Shown piece by piece: positions 10,077 through 22,890 of a stretch of 64,000 nucleotides of DNA. This DNA comes from Lantana camara. Its lineage: Eukaryota; Streptophyta; Magnoliopsida; Lamiales; Verbenaceae. The stretch is from NCBI GenBank assembly GCA_037501455.1, contig CM074863.1, positions 58,633,501 to 58,697,500 on the forward strand, written 5' to 3'. The notes under the pieces are model-generated. The model did no database searches. It saw only the letters and a list, made by a program, of their open reading frames with translations, and was not told the DNA's origin. The translations under genes were made by a program, and so were the position numbers. Numbering within the stretch: position 1 is the stretch's first letter; each line of letters starts with the position of its first letter.

Positions 10077-12633
10077 TGTAGCACCCGGAACGCTAGGCAC
10101 CACATCCCCCGCACTATAGCCCCGATCCACATATGAATGGACAATCCACACATGAATCAAAGCTATAGCGGACGGGAGACAATAAAATGACACAAGGCTA
10201 GGCGGGTACCCTCAATTAAAAACCAAACCAACCATCAGAGTAACTAAAACCGGAAGCAATAACATTCATTAGATACTTATAGGTACCATATTTATTTATT
10301 TACTAATAGGTACCAACAATTACACAATCAATACAATATCATCTCCAAAATAGATAACAAGGCATGATACAAAATATCCCAAGTAGCTATACATGAACAA
10401 AATGTGGGAATGAAGTGTGCTAGACCCAAATTTAAAGACAACTAGACTCTAATTTCCCGCCTAGCACGCCCTGCAAAACAACTGAGAAGTTGAGGTGTCA
10501 ATCCAACACAGACTGAGCGAGGGGTATAAATAAATGTAAGCGCACAAACATGCAAGTCATAATCTCGGGTAATAATTTTTGGAAAACAAACAATTTAATA
10601 TAATAAAAAGGAATACTATCGCCCAAGGTTACAACTAATTCAATTTCAATTTAACCAATTCAATACAATCAATTTGTGGCCCGGCGAGTGGGGCAATTCT
10701 CCAACCTTACACCGACTGTGTACAATCAATCAATCAATTACTTAGTAGGTGATTAAGTGATCAAGCAATCTATTATTGTGCACAATTAGCAGTTTCAATG
10801 GCACCTTCTTCCTCCGGGTGATGGTGGGATTGCAACGCCCCACCATCCAATCAATCTGGGCAGAGGGTACATGAATCCCTTAGCCCGGAATTCCTTCCTC
10901 CCCTAATCTCCTAGGGGGTTCAGGGTTCATCCCAATTTGGTTAGGATGGCTCTCGAGTTACCTGTCAGCCCATGCTTTCCCGGTTGGCTCGAGCCACTAC
11001 CCTGGGGCCCACAGTGCAATACAATACTCGCCAAAACAATCAATCAATTAACCAATAGTTCGATAAATCCTTTGAAAACCAATCTCATTTGAAAACTATA
11101 ATATATATAGATAGGTTTTGGCTTAAAATTTCACATAGGGTTATACGGGTCCTATGTATCTAGAATTAAACCTCACCTGAACGACCCAAAAACAACCAAG
11201 GAAACAGCTCACGGGGCCTGCTCCTCGTCACCAGGAAGCTGGTCTGTGCAAGAAAGACAAATGCCCGTGAAACACGACTCAAAATGTACCAAATATGACG
11301 AACGGCGGAAATACAACAAGATAACGGGAAAAATACAATGTACCATGAAAATATTGCGTTTCGACATGTATTCAGTCATATAATAGCAATTAGGGGTCAA
11401 AGAAGCCGTCGGATCGAGGGGCTAAAATTGTAATTTATGCAGTGAATTTTGAGCACTTTCTGGAGTCTGGGAACGGCCGTTCCGGCTTCCCTTTGAAAAT
11501 GGGAAGGGCCGTTCCCATGGCCCTCAGAAACGCGCCAGCGTTTTTTTTTAAAAAGGGAAAACGTTTTAGTTGGGAACGGCCCTTCCGGCACACAGGCCAA
11601 AATGGGAACAGTCGTTCCCAGTCTCGCTGGCCTGACTCAGAATCATGGGAACGGCCGTTCTAGTTTTGAACTGGGGTTGGGAATGGCCGTTCCCAAAATA
11701 CGTGAGTAGCTGAAGAAGAACAGAAACAGAGCAGCAATGGAGTAACAACAATCAACCACCAAAAATGGCTTCAAGCCAACATGTAATGCATATATTTGAT
11801 GCAATAAATATACTAGCTTACATATAATCAATAACAATTCATTTAAACACTCATTTCCCATGTTAGTTCATCAATAATCATCAATCCAAACCCATATCAA
11901 CACTCATGCTCCAAGTCCATAAATCACAAGTTATATGCATCAATCTTGAGCTCAATGATCACATACATATTTCCAACAACAATTACACAATTTAATCAAG
12001 ACATAACAAAGCCCTAACTATACCACATATTCAAGAAAATCATCCATTCTCCATAATTACCTCAAATGAAAGAAATGAGAGATGAGAAGAAGATATGATG
12101 TTGATGATGCCTCAAATATCACAAATCCCACAAATATGATGCTTGAATGATGAAATCTCCCTCTTATCTTGCTAGGGTTGGTCTTGGTTGAGCAAGGAAG
12201 AAAATGGAGCAAATATGAAATGTTTGTATGAAGAAAGAAATGTGTTGGTACGTGATGCTGCTAAGTAAAGAGAAGAAATGGCCAATTTGCAATTAAATCC
12301 TTCCATTTAATAAGTCATGCAGTGAAGTCCACTTCCCTATTAATTGATCATTCAAGTCCGATGCAATTTAATCCCAAATTCATGAAAATGAGCCATTAAA
12401 GCCATAAAAGAATTAAATCCCATTCGGGAAAAATAATTCACATTGCAATCACGTTCAATTTATACGATAATTATAATATGATATGAATTTTCAATAAAAT
12501 ACATAGAATATAATTTTATAAAATTATGTCATGCTATGGAAAATTAAAGAAATTAGCAATTAATAATTAAAATCTAACTCTCAAACGCACATGTGTCGAT
12601 CATACCTGAATTGCCGAAAGCTGGGGCGTTACA
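10077..12633 (-). repeat. R2 3' LTR (2557 bp)
   Basis: Begins on the minus strand TGTAACGCCCC at 12633 and ends GGGTGCTACA at 10077. It carries a splice-donor-like GAG|GTAATT at 12061/12060 and the six-unit palindrome array at 11469-11694. Partner of 16349-18907. Confidence 0.95.
11469..11694. repeat. Six-unit palindrome array in R2 3' LTR
   Basis: Consensus GGGAACGGCCGTTCCC, a perfect 16-bp palindrome. Units start at 11469, 11501, 11572, 11604, 11648 and 11679; some carry one or two changes, such as GGGAAGGGCCGTTCCC and GGGAACAGTCGTTCCC. Spacing is irregular at about 31-71 bp. The spacers are not alike, so this is not an ordinary tandem repeat. The same array is in the other LTR. Confidence 0.9.
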
Positions 12634-12648
12634 ATCCTCCCTCCTTAA
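12634..12648 (-). promoter_or_regulatory. R2 polypurine tract
   Basis: TAAGGAGGGAGGAT on the minus strand, directly before the 3' LTR; this is the plus-strand DNA primer of LTR elements. Confidence 0.85.
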
Positions 12649-12659
12649 AAGAATCTGGT

Positions 12660-15521
12660 CCCCAGATTTACTGATCGGAAGGGAACAACTCTGGATGGAA
12701 CCGTCTCATTTTGTCTTCGGTCTCCCACGTGGCTTCTTCGGTCTTGTCACTTCTCCAAAGAACCTTAACCATGGGAATCTTCCGGTTTCTTAATTCCTAA
12801 AACTTCTTATCCGATATCTTAACCGGTTGCTGAACAAAGGTAAGACTCAGTTCCAATTCCACTTCTTCGACAGGAATGATCTCGGTTTCATCGGGGTAGT
12901 ATTTCCTCAGCTGAGACACGTGAAATACATTATGAATCCCCGTGAGGCTCGGTGGTAGGTCCAATCTGTAAGCAACTTCTCCAACTCTTTCCATAATCTC
13001 ATAAGGACCTAAATAACGAGGTTTAAGCTTACCTCCTTTCCCTATCCGAGCAAACCCTTTTCGTGGAGACGCCTTCAAGAATACCCGATCTCCAACCTCA
13101 AACTCGAGATCTCTTCTGCGACGATCGGCGTAGCTTTTCTGCCTGTCCTGAGCTGCTTTCATCCGTTGTTTTATTAATTGGACTTTCTCAATCATAGTTT
13201 CAACGGCCTTGGAAGGTTTTTCCAACTTTTCACCTTTCTTAACACCTTCCTGTTTAGTCCATCTCCACTCTTCCAACTCAAAGAACAACGGAGAACGACA
13301 CTTCCTACCATAAAGTAGCTCATACGGTCCCATTCCAATCGAAGCCTGAAAACTGTTGTTGTACGCAAACTCAATCAAAGGTAGCTGATCATGCCAAGAA
13401 GACTGAAAATCCAAGGAACAAGCTCTAAGCAAATCCTCGAGATATCTTATTAATCTCTCGGACTGACCATCCGTCTGAGGATGAAAAGCTGTACTAAACT
13501 GGAGCTTCGTACCGAAAACCTCTTGCAATTCACGCCACAACTTCGAAGTGAACCATGGATCTCTGTCTGAAACTATACTAACCGGAATCCCGTGAAGTCT
13601 AACAATCTCCCGGTTATAAAGCTCGGCTAGCTTGTGAATCTTATACGACATCCGAACCGGCAGAAAATGTGCAGACTTCGTCAAACGGTCCACAATCACC
13701 CAAATCCCATCGAATCCACCTTTCACTTTAGGTAATCCAGACACGAAATCCATCGTCACCTGTTCCCACTTCCACTCAAGAATAGGTAACGGCTGAAGAA
13801 GACCTCCCGGTTTCTGATGCTCGGCCTTCACTTTCTGACAAGTGAGACAATGCCTCACAAACTCGGCCACATCTTTCTTCAATCCACGCCACCAATAATA
13901 TTGCCTTAAGTCCTTATACATCTTATTTTCTCCGGGGTGGATAGAATAAGCCTATCTGTGAGCTTCCTCGAGCAATACCCGTTTCAACTCTTCGGGTACA
14001 ACCACTCGGTTCTTGAAACGAAGAAGACCGGTTTCATCGAACCCGAATGGACACTCCGGATCAGCTCTTGCCTTAGCTACCAATTTCTGCACTTCCATAT
14101 CCGTACTCTGAGCCTCAAACAACCTGTGCTTCAAATCCGGCTGGACCGAAATATTAGCAACTCGAGCCCTTAAAACAATTTGGTCGATTCCACTACTTTC
14201 ACCCACTTCCAAGCTCGACACACTAACCTTTCTACTAGGTGCATCGGCGACCACTTTGGCTTTGCCGGGATGGTACTTAATCGTACAATCATAATCTTCC
14301 AACCTTTCCATCCAACGCCGCTACCTCATATTCAAATCCTTCTGAGTGAATAAATATTGGAGGCTTTTGTGGTCAGTGAAAATCTCAAAAGACACCCCGT
14401 ACAAATAATGTCTCCACTTTCCAAGTGCAAAGACTACAGCGGCGAGCTCAAGATCATGTGTGGGATAATTCTTTTCATGCTCTTTCAACTTTCGGGATGC
14501 ATAAGCGATTACTTTACTCTTCTGAGTCAACACACATCCCAAACATTCCTTAGAAGCATCCGTATAAATAGCATAACCTTCAGAATCTTCCGGAAGGGCT
14601 AACACTGGAGCAGAAACTAACTTCTCCTTCAAGAAAGTGAAACTCTTCTCACAATCTTCATTCCAATCAAATTTCACATTCTTCTTCGTCAACCGGGTTA
14701 AAGGAGCTTCTAACTTGGATAAATCCTTAACAAACCTCCGCTAATAACCTGCCAATCCCAAGAAACTCCTTATCTCTGAGGCATTCCTAGGTTTCTCCCA
14801 CTTCAAAACCGACTCAATCTTAGAAGGGCCAACTTCCAAACCATTACCTGAAATCACGTGACCCAAGAAAGACACCCTGTCAATCCAGAACTCACACTTG
14901 CTGAATTTGGCAAATAACTGATGTTCCTTCAAAGTCGTCAATACCAACTGAAGGTGTCTTGCATGCTCCTCGGCAGACTTCGAGAAAACCAGGATGTCAT
15001 CAATGAAGATGACCACGAACTTATCCAGAAAAGGCCTGAAAATCCTGTGCATCATATCCATAAAAGCTGATGGGGCATTGGTCAAAACAAACGGCATCAC
15101 AACAAACTCATAATGCCCGTACCGAGTTTTAAATCCTTTCTTAGAAATATCCCCTGCTCGGATTCGCAGCTGGTAGTACCCTTGTCTCAAATCCAATTTC
15201 GAGTTGACTTTCGATCCCTGAAGTATGTCAAACAACTCCTCGATGTGTGGAAGAGGATACTTGTTCTTGATCGTCATTCAACTCCCTATAGTCTATACAC
15301 ATTCTCAAAGTTCCGTCCTTCTTCTTTACGAACAAAACCGGTGCACCCCAGGGAGAAGAACTCGGTCTAATATACCCAATCTCCAATAATGCATCAAGTT
15401 GAGTCTTCAACTCTTTCAACTCGGCCGGAGCCATACGATACGGAGTCTTGGAGTACGGCTCTGCATTAGGGTACAAGTCGAACACAAACTCAATTTCCCG
15501 TTCTGGAGGTAAAGAATCCAA
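12660..15521 (-). pseudogene. pol: R2 pol: RT, RNase H, integrase and chromodomain, broken
   Basis: Minus-strand order: RT from LDSLPPERE (15521), a 5-nt deletion near 15285 (YRELN joins MTIKNKYPL out of frame), [10 protein letters not shown], RNase H ([24 protein letters not shown]), integrase with HCLTCQKVKAEH, MDFVSGLPK, IVSDRDPWFTS and QTDGQSERLIRYLEDLL, GPY/F region (GPYEIMERVGEVAYRLDLP), then a chromodomain (KIPMVKVLWRSDKTEEATWE). Stops lie at 14741-14743 (Tyr site), 14321-14323 (Gln site), 13952-13954 and 12797-12799 (Gln site, at the chromodomain entrance). Apart from those stops the 12797-15277 region keeps one frame. Confidence 0.9.
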
Positions 15522-16300
15522 TTCCTAAGGAAAGACCTCGGAAAACTCCATTACTACTTCCGTTTCTTCCAACTTACTCTGATCCTTGGGGCTTGTTGAG
15601 AATATAAGCAATCAAACCCATGGCTCCCTCTCGAACCAACTTATGAGCTTCGGAGAAAAAAAGTAGAGGCACAGTCTTGGAACTCCAACCCACTACCAAA
15701 TCTGATCCCAACTGAACCTTCTTCGCCCTGCAATCAACTGTGGCAGAATGTCTGTACAACCAATCCGTGCCCAAAATGGATCCATAGCAAGTCATTGGCA
15801 GCTCAATGAAGTCTGACAAGAAAACTCGGCCCTCGATGATCACCGGAACCTCTCTAAGCACCCGATCAGATTCTAAACTACCACCAAACGGAGTACTAAC
15901 CACGTAACATGCAGAAGAGCGAGTAACAGGCAAAGGCAAAGAAACAGATATAGCACTCAAAAGAAAGGAGTGAGTAGCTCCCGGATCAAACAACGTATGA
16001 ATGTTCGTGCCATGTATGCAAATGGTACCATCAACTACCGCAGCTGGATCAATATCAGCATCCTGCTGCTCACCCTCCAAAGCATAAGCACGAGCCCTGA
16101 TCAGTGGTCTCGGTGCTCCCGGTGGTGGCATCCTGCGATCTGGACAGCCGTCTACCATATGATCGTCGCTCCCACAAAGTAGGTATAAACCCAGACACCT
16201 CCTACAGTTCTCATAAACGTGTGTCTTCTGTCCACAGAAGGTACAAGAAGGCCTCTCGACAATTAGTTCCTATGCCGTGCGACCTAGACTCACAAGACAC
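15522..16300 (-). pseudogene. R2 gag zinc-knuckle remnant and protease
   Basis: On the minus strand just after the primer site the sequence encodes two zinc knuckles (CTFCGQKTHVYENC, then LCGSDDHMVDGC), a short RAYALEGEQ linker and the protease ([26 protein letters not shown]). No capsid region is present: the join between leader and nucleocapsid implies a deletion of about 1 kb. A frameshift near 15590 and a stop near 15525 separate it from RT. The catalytic triad reads D-P-G, as in R1 and R8. Confidence 0.85.
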
Positions 16301-16328
16301 GACACTAGAGACCCGGTTTTGCAACCGG

Positions 16329-16340
16329 GCTCTGATACCA
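16329..16340 (-). promoter_or_regulatory. R2 primer binding site (tRNA-iMet)
   Basis: TGGTATCAGAGC on the minus strand, 8 bp from the 5' LTR end at 16349. Confidence 0.9.
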
Positions 16341-16348
16341 CCGTAGGA

Positions 16349-18907
16349 TGTAGCACCCGAAACGCTAGGCACCACATCCCCCGTCCTATAGCCCCGATCC
16401 ACATATGAAATGGACAATCCACACATGAATCAAAGCTATAGCGAACGGGAGACAATAAAATGACACAAGGCTAGGCGGGTACCCTCAATTAAAAACCAAA
16501 CCAACCATCAGAGTAACTAAAAGCGGAAGCAATAACATTCATTAGATACTTATAGGTACCATATTTATTTATTTACTAATAGGTACCAACAAGTACACTA
16601 TCAATACAATATCATCTCCAAAATAGATAACAAGGCATGATACAAAATATCCCAAGTAGCTATACATGAACAAAATGTGGGAATGAAGTGTGCTAGACCC
16701 CAATTTAAAGACAACTAGACTCTAAATTCCCGCCTAGCACGCCCTGCAAAACAACTGAAAAGTTGAGGTGTCAGTCCAACACAGACTGAGCGAGGGGTAT
16801 AAATAAATGTAAGCGCACAAACATGCAAGTCATACTCTCGGGTAATAATTTTTGGAAAACAAACAATTTAATAGAATAAAAAGGAATACTATCGCCCAAG
16901 GTTACAACTAATTCAATTTCAATTTAACCAATTCAATACAATCAATTTGTGGCCCGGCGAGTGGGGCAATTCTCCAACCTTACACCGACTGTGTACAATC
17001 AATCAATCAATTACTTAGTAGGTGATTAAGTGATCAAGCAATCTATTACTATGCACAATTAGCAGTTTCAATGGCACCTTCTTCCTCCGGGTGATGGTGG
17101 GATTGCAAGGCCCCACCATCCAATAAATCTGGGCAGAGGGTACATGAATCCCTTAGCCCGGAATTCCTTCCTCCCCTAATCTCCTAGGGGGTTCAGGGTT
17201 TATCCCAATTTGGTTAGGATAGCTCTCGAGTTACCCGTCAGCCCATGCTTTCCCGGATGGCTCGAGCCACTACCCTCGGGCCCACAGTGCAATACAATAC
17301 TCGCCAAAACAATCAATCAATTAACCAATAGTTCGATAAATCCTTTGAAAACCAATCTCATTTGAAAACTATAATATATATAGATAGGTTTTGGCTTAAA
17401 ATTTCACATAGGGTTATACGGGTCCTATGTATCTAAAATTAAACCTCACCTGAACGACCCAAAAACAACCAAGGAAACAGCTCACGGGGCCTGCTCCTCG
17501 TCACCAGGAAGCTGGTCTGTGCAAGAAAGACAAATGCCTGTGAAACACGACTCAAAATGTACCAAATATGACGAACGGCGGAAATGCAACGAGATGACGG
17601 GAAAAATACAATGTACCATGAAAATATTGCGTTTCGACATGTATTCAGTCATATAATAGCAATTAGGGGTCAAAGAAGCCGTCGGATCGAGGGGCTAAAA
17701 TTACAATTTTATGCAGTGAATTTTGAGCACTTTCTGGAGTCTGGGAACGGCCGTTCCGGCTTCCCTTTGAAAATGGGAAGGGCCGTTCCCATGGCCCTCA
17801 GAAACACGCCAGCGTTTTTTTTTTAAAAGGGAAAACATTTTAGCTGGGAACGGCCCTTCCGGCACACAGGCCAAAATGGGAACGGCCGTTCCCAGTCTCG
17901 CTGGCCTGACTCAGAATCATGGGAGCGGCCGTTCCAGTTTTGAACTGGGGTTGGGAATGGCCGTTCCCAAAATACGTGAGTAGCTGAAGAAGAACAGAAA
18001 CAAAGCAGCAATGGAGTAACAACAATCAACCACCAAAAATGGCTTCAAGCCAAGATGTAATGCATATATTTGATGCAATAAATATACTAGCTTACATATA
18101 ATCAATAACAATTCATTTAAACACTCATTTCCCATGTTAGATCATCAATAATCATCAATCCAAACCCATATCAACACTCATGCTCCATGTCCATAAATCA
18201 CAAGTTATATGCATCAATCTTGAGCTCAATGATCACATACATATTTCCAACAACAATTACACAATTTAATCAACACATAACAAAGCCCTAACTATACCAC
18301 ATATTCAAGAAAATCATCCATTCTCCATAATTACCTCAAATGAAAGAAATGAGAGATGAGAAGAAGATATGATGTTGATGATGCCTCAAATATCACAAAT
18401 CCCACAAATATGATGCTTGAATGATGAAATCTCCCTCTTATCTTGCTAGGGTTGGTCTCGGTTGAGCAAGGAAGAAAATGGAGCAAATATGAAATGTTTG
18501 TATGAAGAAAGAAATGTGTTGGTACGTGATGCTGCCAAGTAAAGAGAAGAAATGGCCAATTTGCAATTAAATCCTTCCATTTAATAAGTCATGCAATGAA
18601 GTCCACTTCCCTATTAATTGACCATTCAAGTCCGATGCAATTTTATCCCAAATTCATGAAAATGAGCAATTAAGGCCATCAAAAAATTAAATCCCATTCG
18701 GGAAAAATAATTCACATTGCAATCACGTTCAATTTATGTGATAATTATCATATGATATGAATTTTCAATAAAATACATAGAATATAATTTTATAAAATTA
18801 TGTCATGCTATGGAAAATTAAAGAAATGAGCAATTAATAATTAAAATCTAACTCTCAAACGCACACGTGTCGATCATACCTGAATTGCCGAAAGCTGGGG
18901 CATTACA
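16349..18907 (-). repeat. R2 5' LTR (2559 bp)
   Basis: Begins TGTAATGCCCC at 18907 and ends GGGTGCTACA at 16349 on the minus strand. Its palindrome array (about 17743-17970) repeats the six units of the 3' LTR. Unit 4 is perfect here but changed in the 3' copy, and unit 5 is changed here, which shows independent decay since insertion. Confidence 0.95.
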
Positions 18908-18912
18908 GTTTA

Positions 18913-19664
18913 CCTCTTGTGGAGTTTGCATACAACAATAGTTATCAAGCTTCTATTAAAGCTGCTCCATATGAAGCTTTGTATGGAAGAAAATGTAGAT
19001 CCCCGTTATACTGGGATTTGGATGAAACAAGATGCACTGAGGAGGGACCAATCAGAGTGAATTCTGCTAAATGGATAAGAGAATCGACGGAGAAGATTTA
19101 GATCATTCGCCAGAGAATGAAAGCTGCTCAAGACAGGCAGAAGAGTTATGCTGATCGACGAAGAAGGGATTTGGAATTCGCAGTGGGCGAAAAGGTATTT
19201 CTGAAGGCATCGCTAAGGAAAGGGTTTTCCCGAATTGGGAAAGGTGGAAAGTTAAACCCGAGATATGTTGGACCGTATGAGATACTGGAGAGAGTCAGAC
19301 CGACTGCTTATAGATTGGATTTGCCTGTAGTTCTAACAGGAATCCACAACGTATTTCATGTATCTCAGCTTCGCAAGTGCTTCTCAGATGAGACAGACGT
19401 TGTACCGATAGAAGAGATACCGTTGGAACCGGATTTGACTTATGTTTTGAAGCCCACTAAGATTCTAGACAGGAAGTTTCAAGAGTTAAGGAATAGGAAG
19501 ATTCCTTTAGTTAAAGTCCTTTGGAAGGGACATGGGACAGAAGAGGCAACCTGGGAGACAGAAGAGAAAATGCAGAAGCATCACCCTAAGTTGTTTGCAG
19601 TTACAGAGGAAGAATCTGGGGACAGATTCTCTTTAAGGAGGGGTGATTGTAACAGCCCAAAATA
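18913..19664 (+). pseudogene. pol: R1 integrase C-terminus and chromodomain
   Basis: Resumes the R1 integrase after R2: PLVEFAYNNSYQASIK, EALYGRKCRSPLYWDL, a TAG at 19099-19101 at a probable Gln, then MKAAQDRQKSYADRRRRDLE, the GPY/F module (VGPYEILERVRPTAYRLDLP, GIHNVFHVSQLRK) and a chromodomain-like end (KIPLVKVLWKGHGTEEATWE ... HPKLF). The chromodomain after GPY/F is what assigns R1 to the chromoviruses. Confidence 0.9.
19635..19646 (+). promoter_or_regulatory. R1 polypurine tract
   Basis: AAGGAGGGGTGA directly before TGTAACAGCCC, the start of the 3' LTR. Confidence 0.85.
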
Positions 19665-20713
19665 GGGCCTGGATGAAAACAATAAGTTAAGGGCATTGGT
19701 AAAGCGTTTATAGACCGTGATCCAACTTTTTGAATCATCATGCATTGCATTCTTACCTGAACTTTGTGCTCGTATATGATCTGACATGTTTTAAGGGGGA
19801 ATTCTTGACCTTTGATACAGTTTACTATTCATAACCCGAGCCTACCTTGTTCATATTGCTACTCAAACCCTAGAGGTTCTTCACACATGTTTCCCAATCG
19901 GTTGAACTTGTTTCAAGAGCTCAGAAAGTCTTTCTTGAACCATAAGGGTACTTTTGGAACTTACCGACCAAAGTTACTATTTATTTGAAAATGAGCTTTT
20001 GATTCTGATACCTTTCCTACCCAAGTTTACAGTCGAATCGATCCTTGAGTCGAGACGAGTCTTTTGAAATCATTCTTGACTTGGAAATCTATTTTGAGCA
20101 TTGGTTTTATTGAAAATGTTTACAAAAACCCTAGTTCACTATTCCTTCTACGAACGGTTTTCATTCAAAAAATGTTTTCTCCTCGGATTTGCACTACTTG
20201 AGCTATTTCAAGATTTTTGAGATGTTTTACAACTCTTGATTCAAACCCTAGCTTGAAATTTTGAAGCGTACGTTCGTACGTGAGAATTCACTATTCATTC
20301 TACGTTTTCAACTTTTTAATAGTAAAACGTTTTATAGTCGATATTGGATTCAAAACGCTTCTCGATTTATTTTATGATTTTTCAAAATGTTCCGGACTTG
20401 AAAATCATTCTAGAAAGTCGTTTTTCACTCGTGTTGAGTTTCGAGCTCAAAACTTTTATTCACTAAAACTAATGTATCTTTCAAACGGTAAATCCGATTT
20501 TGACGTATGAATATGCGTTTCGAAGCTAATTTTCTCGCCGTCGGAATGGTTATACTTCCAGCCACTTATCCTCAAGTCTTGGGCAACGAAATTATAGAAA
20601 TACCCCCAGCAGCCCCATTTTTAGCTTCAAGATGATGAAGCTTCCAAGAGAAGCTATTCCATTTTGCTCTCATACCCTTCCTTACATTTTATTTCCAAGG
20701 TGAGGGGCTTCCC

Positions 20714-20730
20714 AACACCTATAAATACCC
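20714..20730 (+). promoter_or_regulatory. TATA box of the R1 LTR promoter
   Basis: CCTATAAATACC is close to the plant optimum and is followed ~30 bp on by the probable start region and then a C/T-rich leader typical of plant 5' UTRs. It lies about 1.07 kb into the LTR, which places the U3/R border near 20750. Confidence 0.7.
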
Positions 20731-22759
20731 CCCTCATGCCATTTGAATCCTTGCTCATATGTTGTGTTAACAACACCCTTTCTTCTCTCCCTCTCCCCCT
20801 CTTGTCGTCTCCCCCCCATTGTGAGCATAGGTTAGTTGTTTTATTTTTATGTTTTAGTTTATGTTATGTTTTAGTTTAGTTTATGTTTTTATGTTATGGT
20901 ATGTTTATATTATGTTTAGGTTGGGTCTTAGGGTCTTCCCTAACCAATATAAGATTTTATTTTATGCATTTCTTATATAGTTTTCATGATATGTTTGAAT
21001 AGTTGTTTATATGTTTTATTTGTTTAGTATATGCTTGAATATGTTATGAATTGCCCTAGTATATGCTATGATCATGTGATATGATTGTTATATTATGAGA
21101 ATTGATTCATGTTTATGGAATTTGAATTATGTTCATGCATGCTAGCTAATGGAATAGTGATTTAGAATTTATTATGTCACAACTTGTTACATGTTGATAT
21201 TGAATTAAATTGTTACAGGTTACATGCCTAAAGGTATATGATATGATATGATATATGTTGTGACATGTTTTCACATTGTTACATGATTCTTGAATTATGA
21301 ATTGAGCTTATGGTATGATATGGATTAATGGATTAGTGCCTTGATCATATGTTATACACTTTAATAGTGTCACATGTTATAACCTAAGATAGAATAGTGT
21401 TTCATAACTTGATCTTATGCCTTAATTAGATCTCTTAACCATAGGTTATACCTTTAACCTAGATCACACTTGATTGTATTAACATGAACTTGAAATTATA
21501 GGTTATAATCAAGATCATAATTTAATTAGGGTGTGTGTGTGTGTGCATGCCGTGTGTGTGTGTGTACGTGCATGGTGTGTGTGTGTACCGTGTCTGTGGG
21601 TGTGTGTGTATAGTAAGGGTTTGACCCGACCCTTTGACCCGACCTGTGAATAGTAATCGTGAATAGTAATCTTGAATAGTTCTTTTGAATAGTAAAAATG
21701 AAATAATACTTGTACTTTCTTAATAGACATTTGCACCTAGGGTTTCCATATCCAGGGTCTAAAATGTGTTTTCAAAATGAGTTTTCTTTCGTGGACTTCT
21801 TTTATAACTTAAGGTTTGCGATAGGATTCATAATTTGACTAAAGCTTACTCGGTTATAGTAAGATCATAGTCTCATGTTGAGAGTAACTCACTTTAACGT
21901 ATTCCTTTGTGTGTTACCTTTCTTGAATACCTTAAATGGTATTACTCTCTTGTGTTACATGTTCTTTATATGTTCCTTGTTCATTGTTTCATGCATTTCA
22001 TATGCATCTTGGTTAGTAGTGGGTCTTAGTTCTTAAACTCACTCTAGTACACCACCTACAGGAGTTAAAGTTGAGCACTGGGATCCCCAGGGCACCGCAT
22101 AATCTGTCTACCTACCTTTTGTTACTAATAGGTGAGGTGAAGTTATAAATGTTTTCCAACTGGAACCACGATTATACTATCGTATCATATGTTTTGAAAT
22201 TCAAAGCTAAATCTCATTTTGAACTATCCCTTTTATCGGGACATTCTTTTGAAAGGATCATTCATACTTTAATAGTATACCTTGATATACAGCACATGTT
22301 TTCCAAAATTCTGCATTCTTGTTCAAAGACAGTTGCATGATCTGCATATGTTTTCAAATTACAGTTTCATATGTTTTACAGACAGAATCATATGTTTTAC
22401 AGACAAAATCATATGTTTTACAGACAACATCATATGTTACAGTTACAGTTTCACATGTTATAGTTAGCATAGTGGAGTGGTACTCTGGTCACTGCTAATC
22501 TTGAAATGCAAGCATACAGTTTATAGTTTGGGCCCGGCGGTTATGTGTGGAGGTGATGTTTGGGAGGTGAGCGCCAACGACATCACCAATACCGGCCGCC
22601 ACAATTAGACAATTGACACCGACTTTTAACAGGAGGTTTGTTAAGTCAGGACAATATGTCTGGGAACGGACAGCAAATCTGTTCCCATTACATGTTTACA
22701 GGTCGCCTAGGGCTAGCTACCCGAAGTGACAACCGGTGGAGGATGGTGCATGTTTGTAT

Positions 22760-22890
22760 GCATTGGTAAGAGTTGTTGTTGACCTTGGTCCGATGCTCTA
22801 CTATATGTGGGGTTATTGTTGATCTTGGTCCGATACTCTACTATAGGTGGAATTATTGTTGATCCTGGTCCGATGCTCTACCAAATCATG
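22760..22890 (+). repeat. Minisatellite in R1 LTR, three ~46-bp units
   Basis: Each unit contains TTGTTGA(C/T)C(T/C)TGGTCCGAT(G/A)CTCTAC followed by a variable TATAGGTGG-type tail. The units differ from one another at several positions. Confidence 0.8.

Larger units (their letters stand above)
10077..18907 (-). mobile_element. R2, nested Tekay-like chromovirus with most of gag deleted
   Basis: Complete insertion: LTRs at 16349-18907 (5') and 10077-12633 (3'), running TGTAA...TACA, flanked by the direct repeat GTTTA at 10072-10076 and 18908-18912. By eye I counted about 13 differences in the first ~480 bp of the two LTRs, so they are roughly 97% alike and the insertion is fairly young. The internal part is only about 3.7 kb. 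Protease, RT, RNase H, integrase and chromodomain are present with many lesions, and gag is reduced to its zinc knuckles right after the primer site. R2 interrupts R1 integrase. Confidence 0.95.

Noticed and set aside
11397..11861. Overlapping frames of 60-73 aa across the R2 palindrome array
   Set aside because: The frames arise from the G+C-rich palindromes and differ in reading frame between strands; one set exists in each LTR. No coding signal otherwise.
16104..16346. Plus-strand frame across the R2 protease
   Set aside because: Shadow of the minus-strand protease and zinc-knuckle coding sequence.
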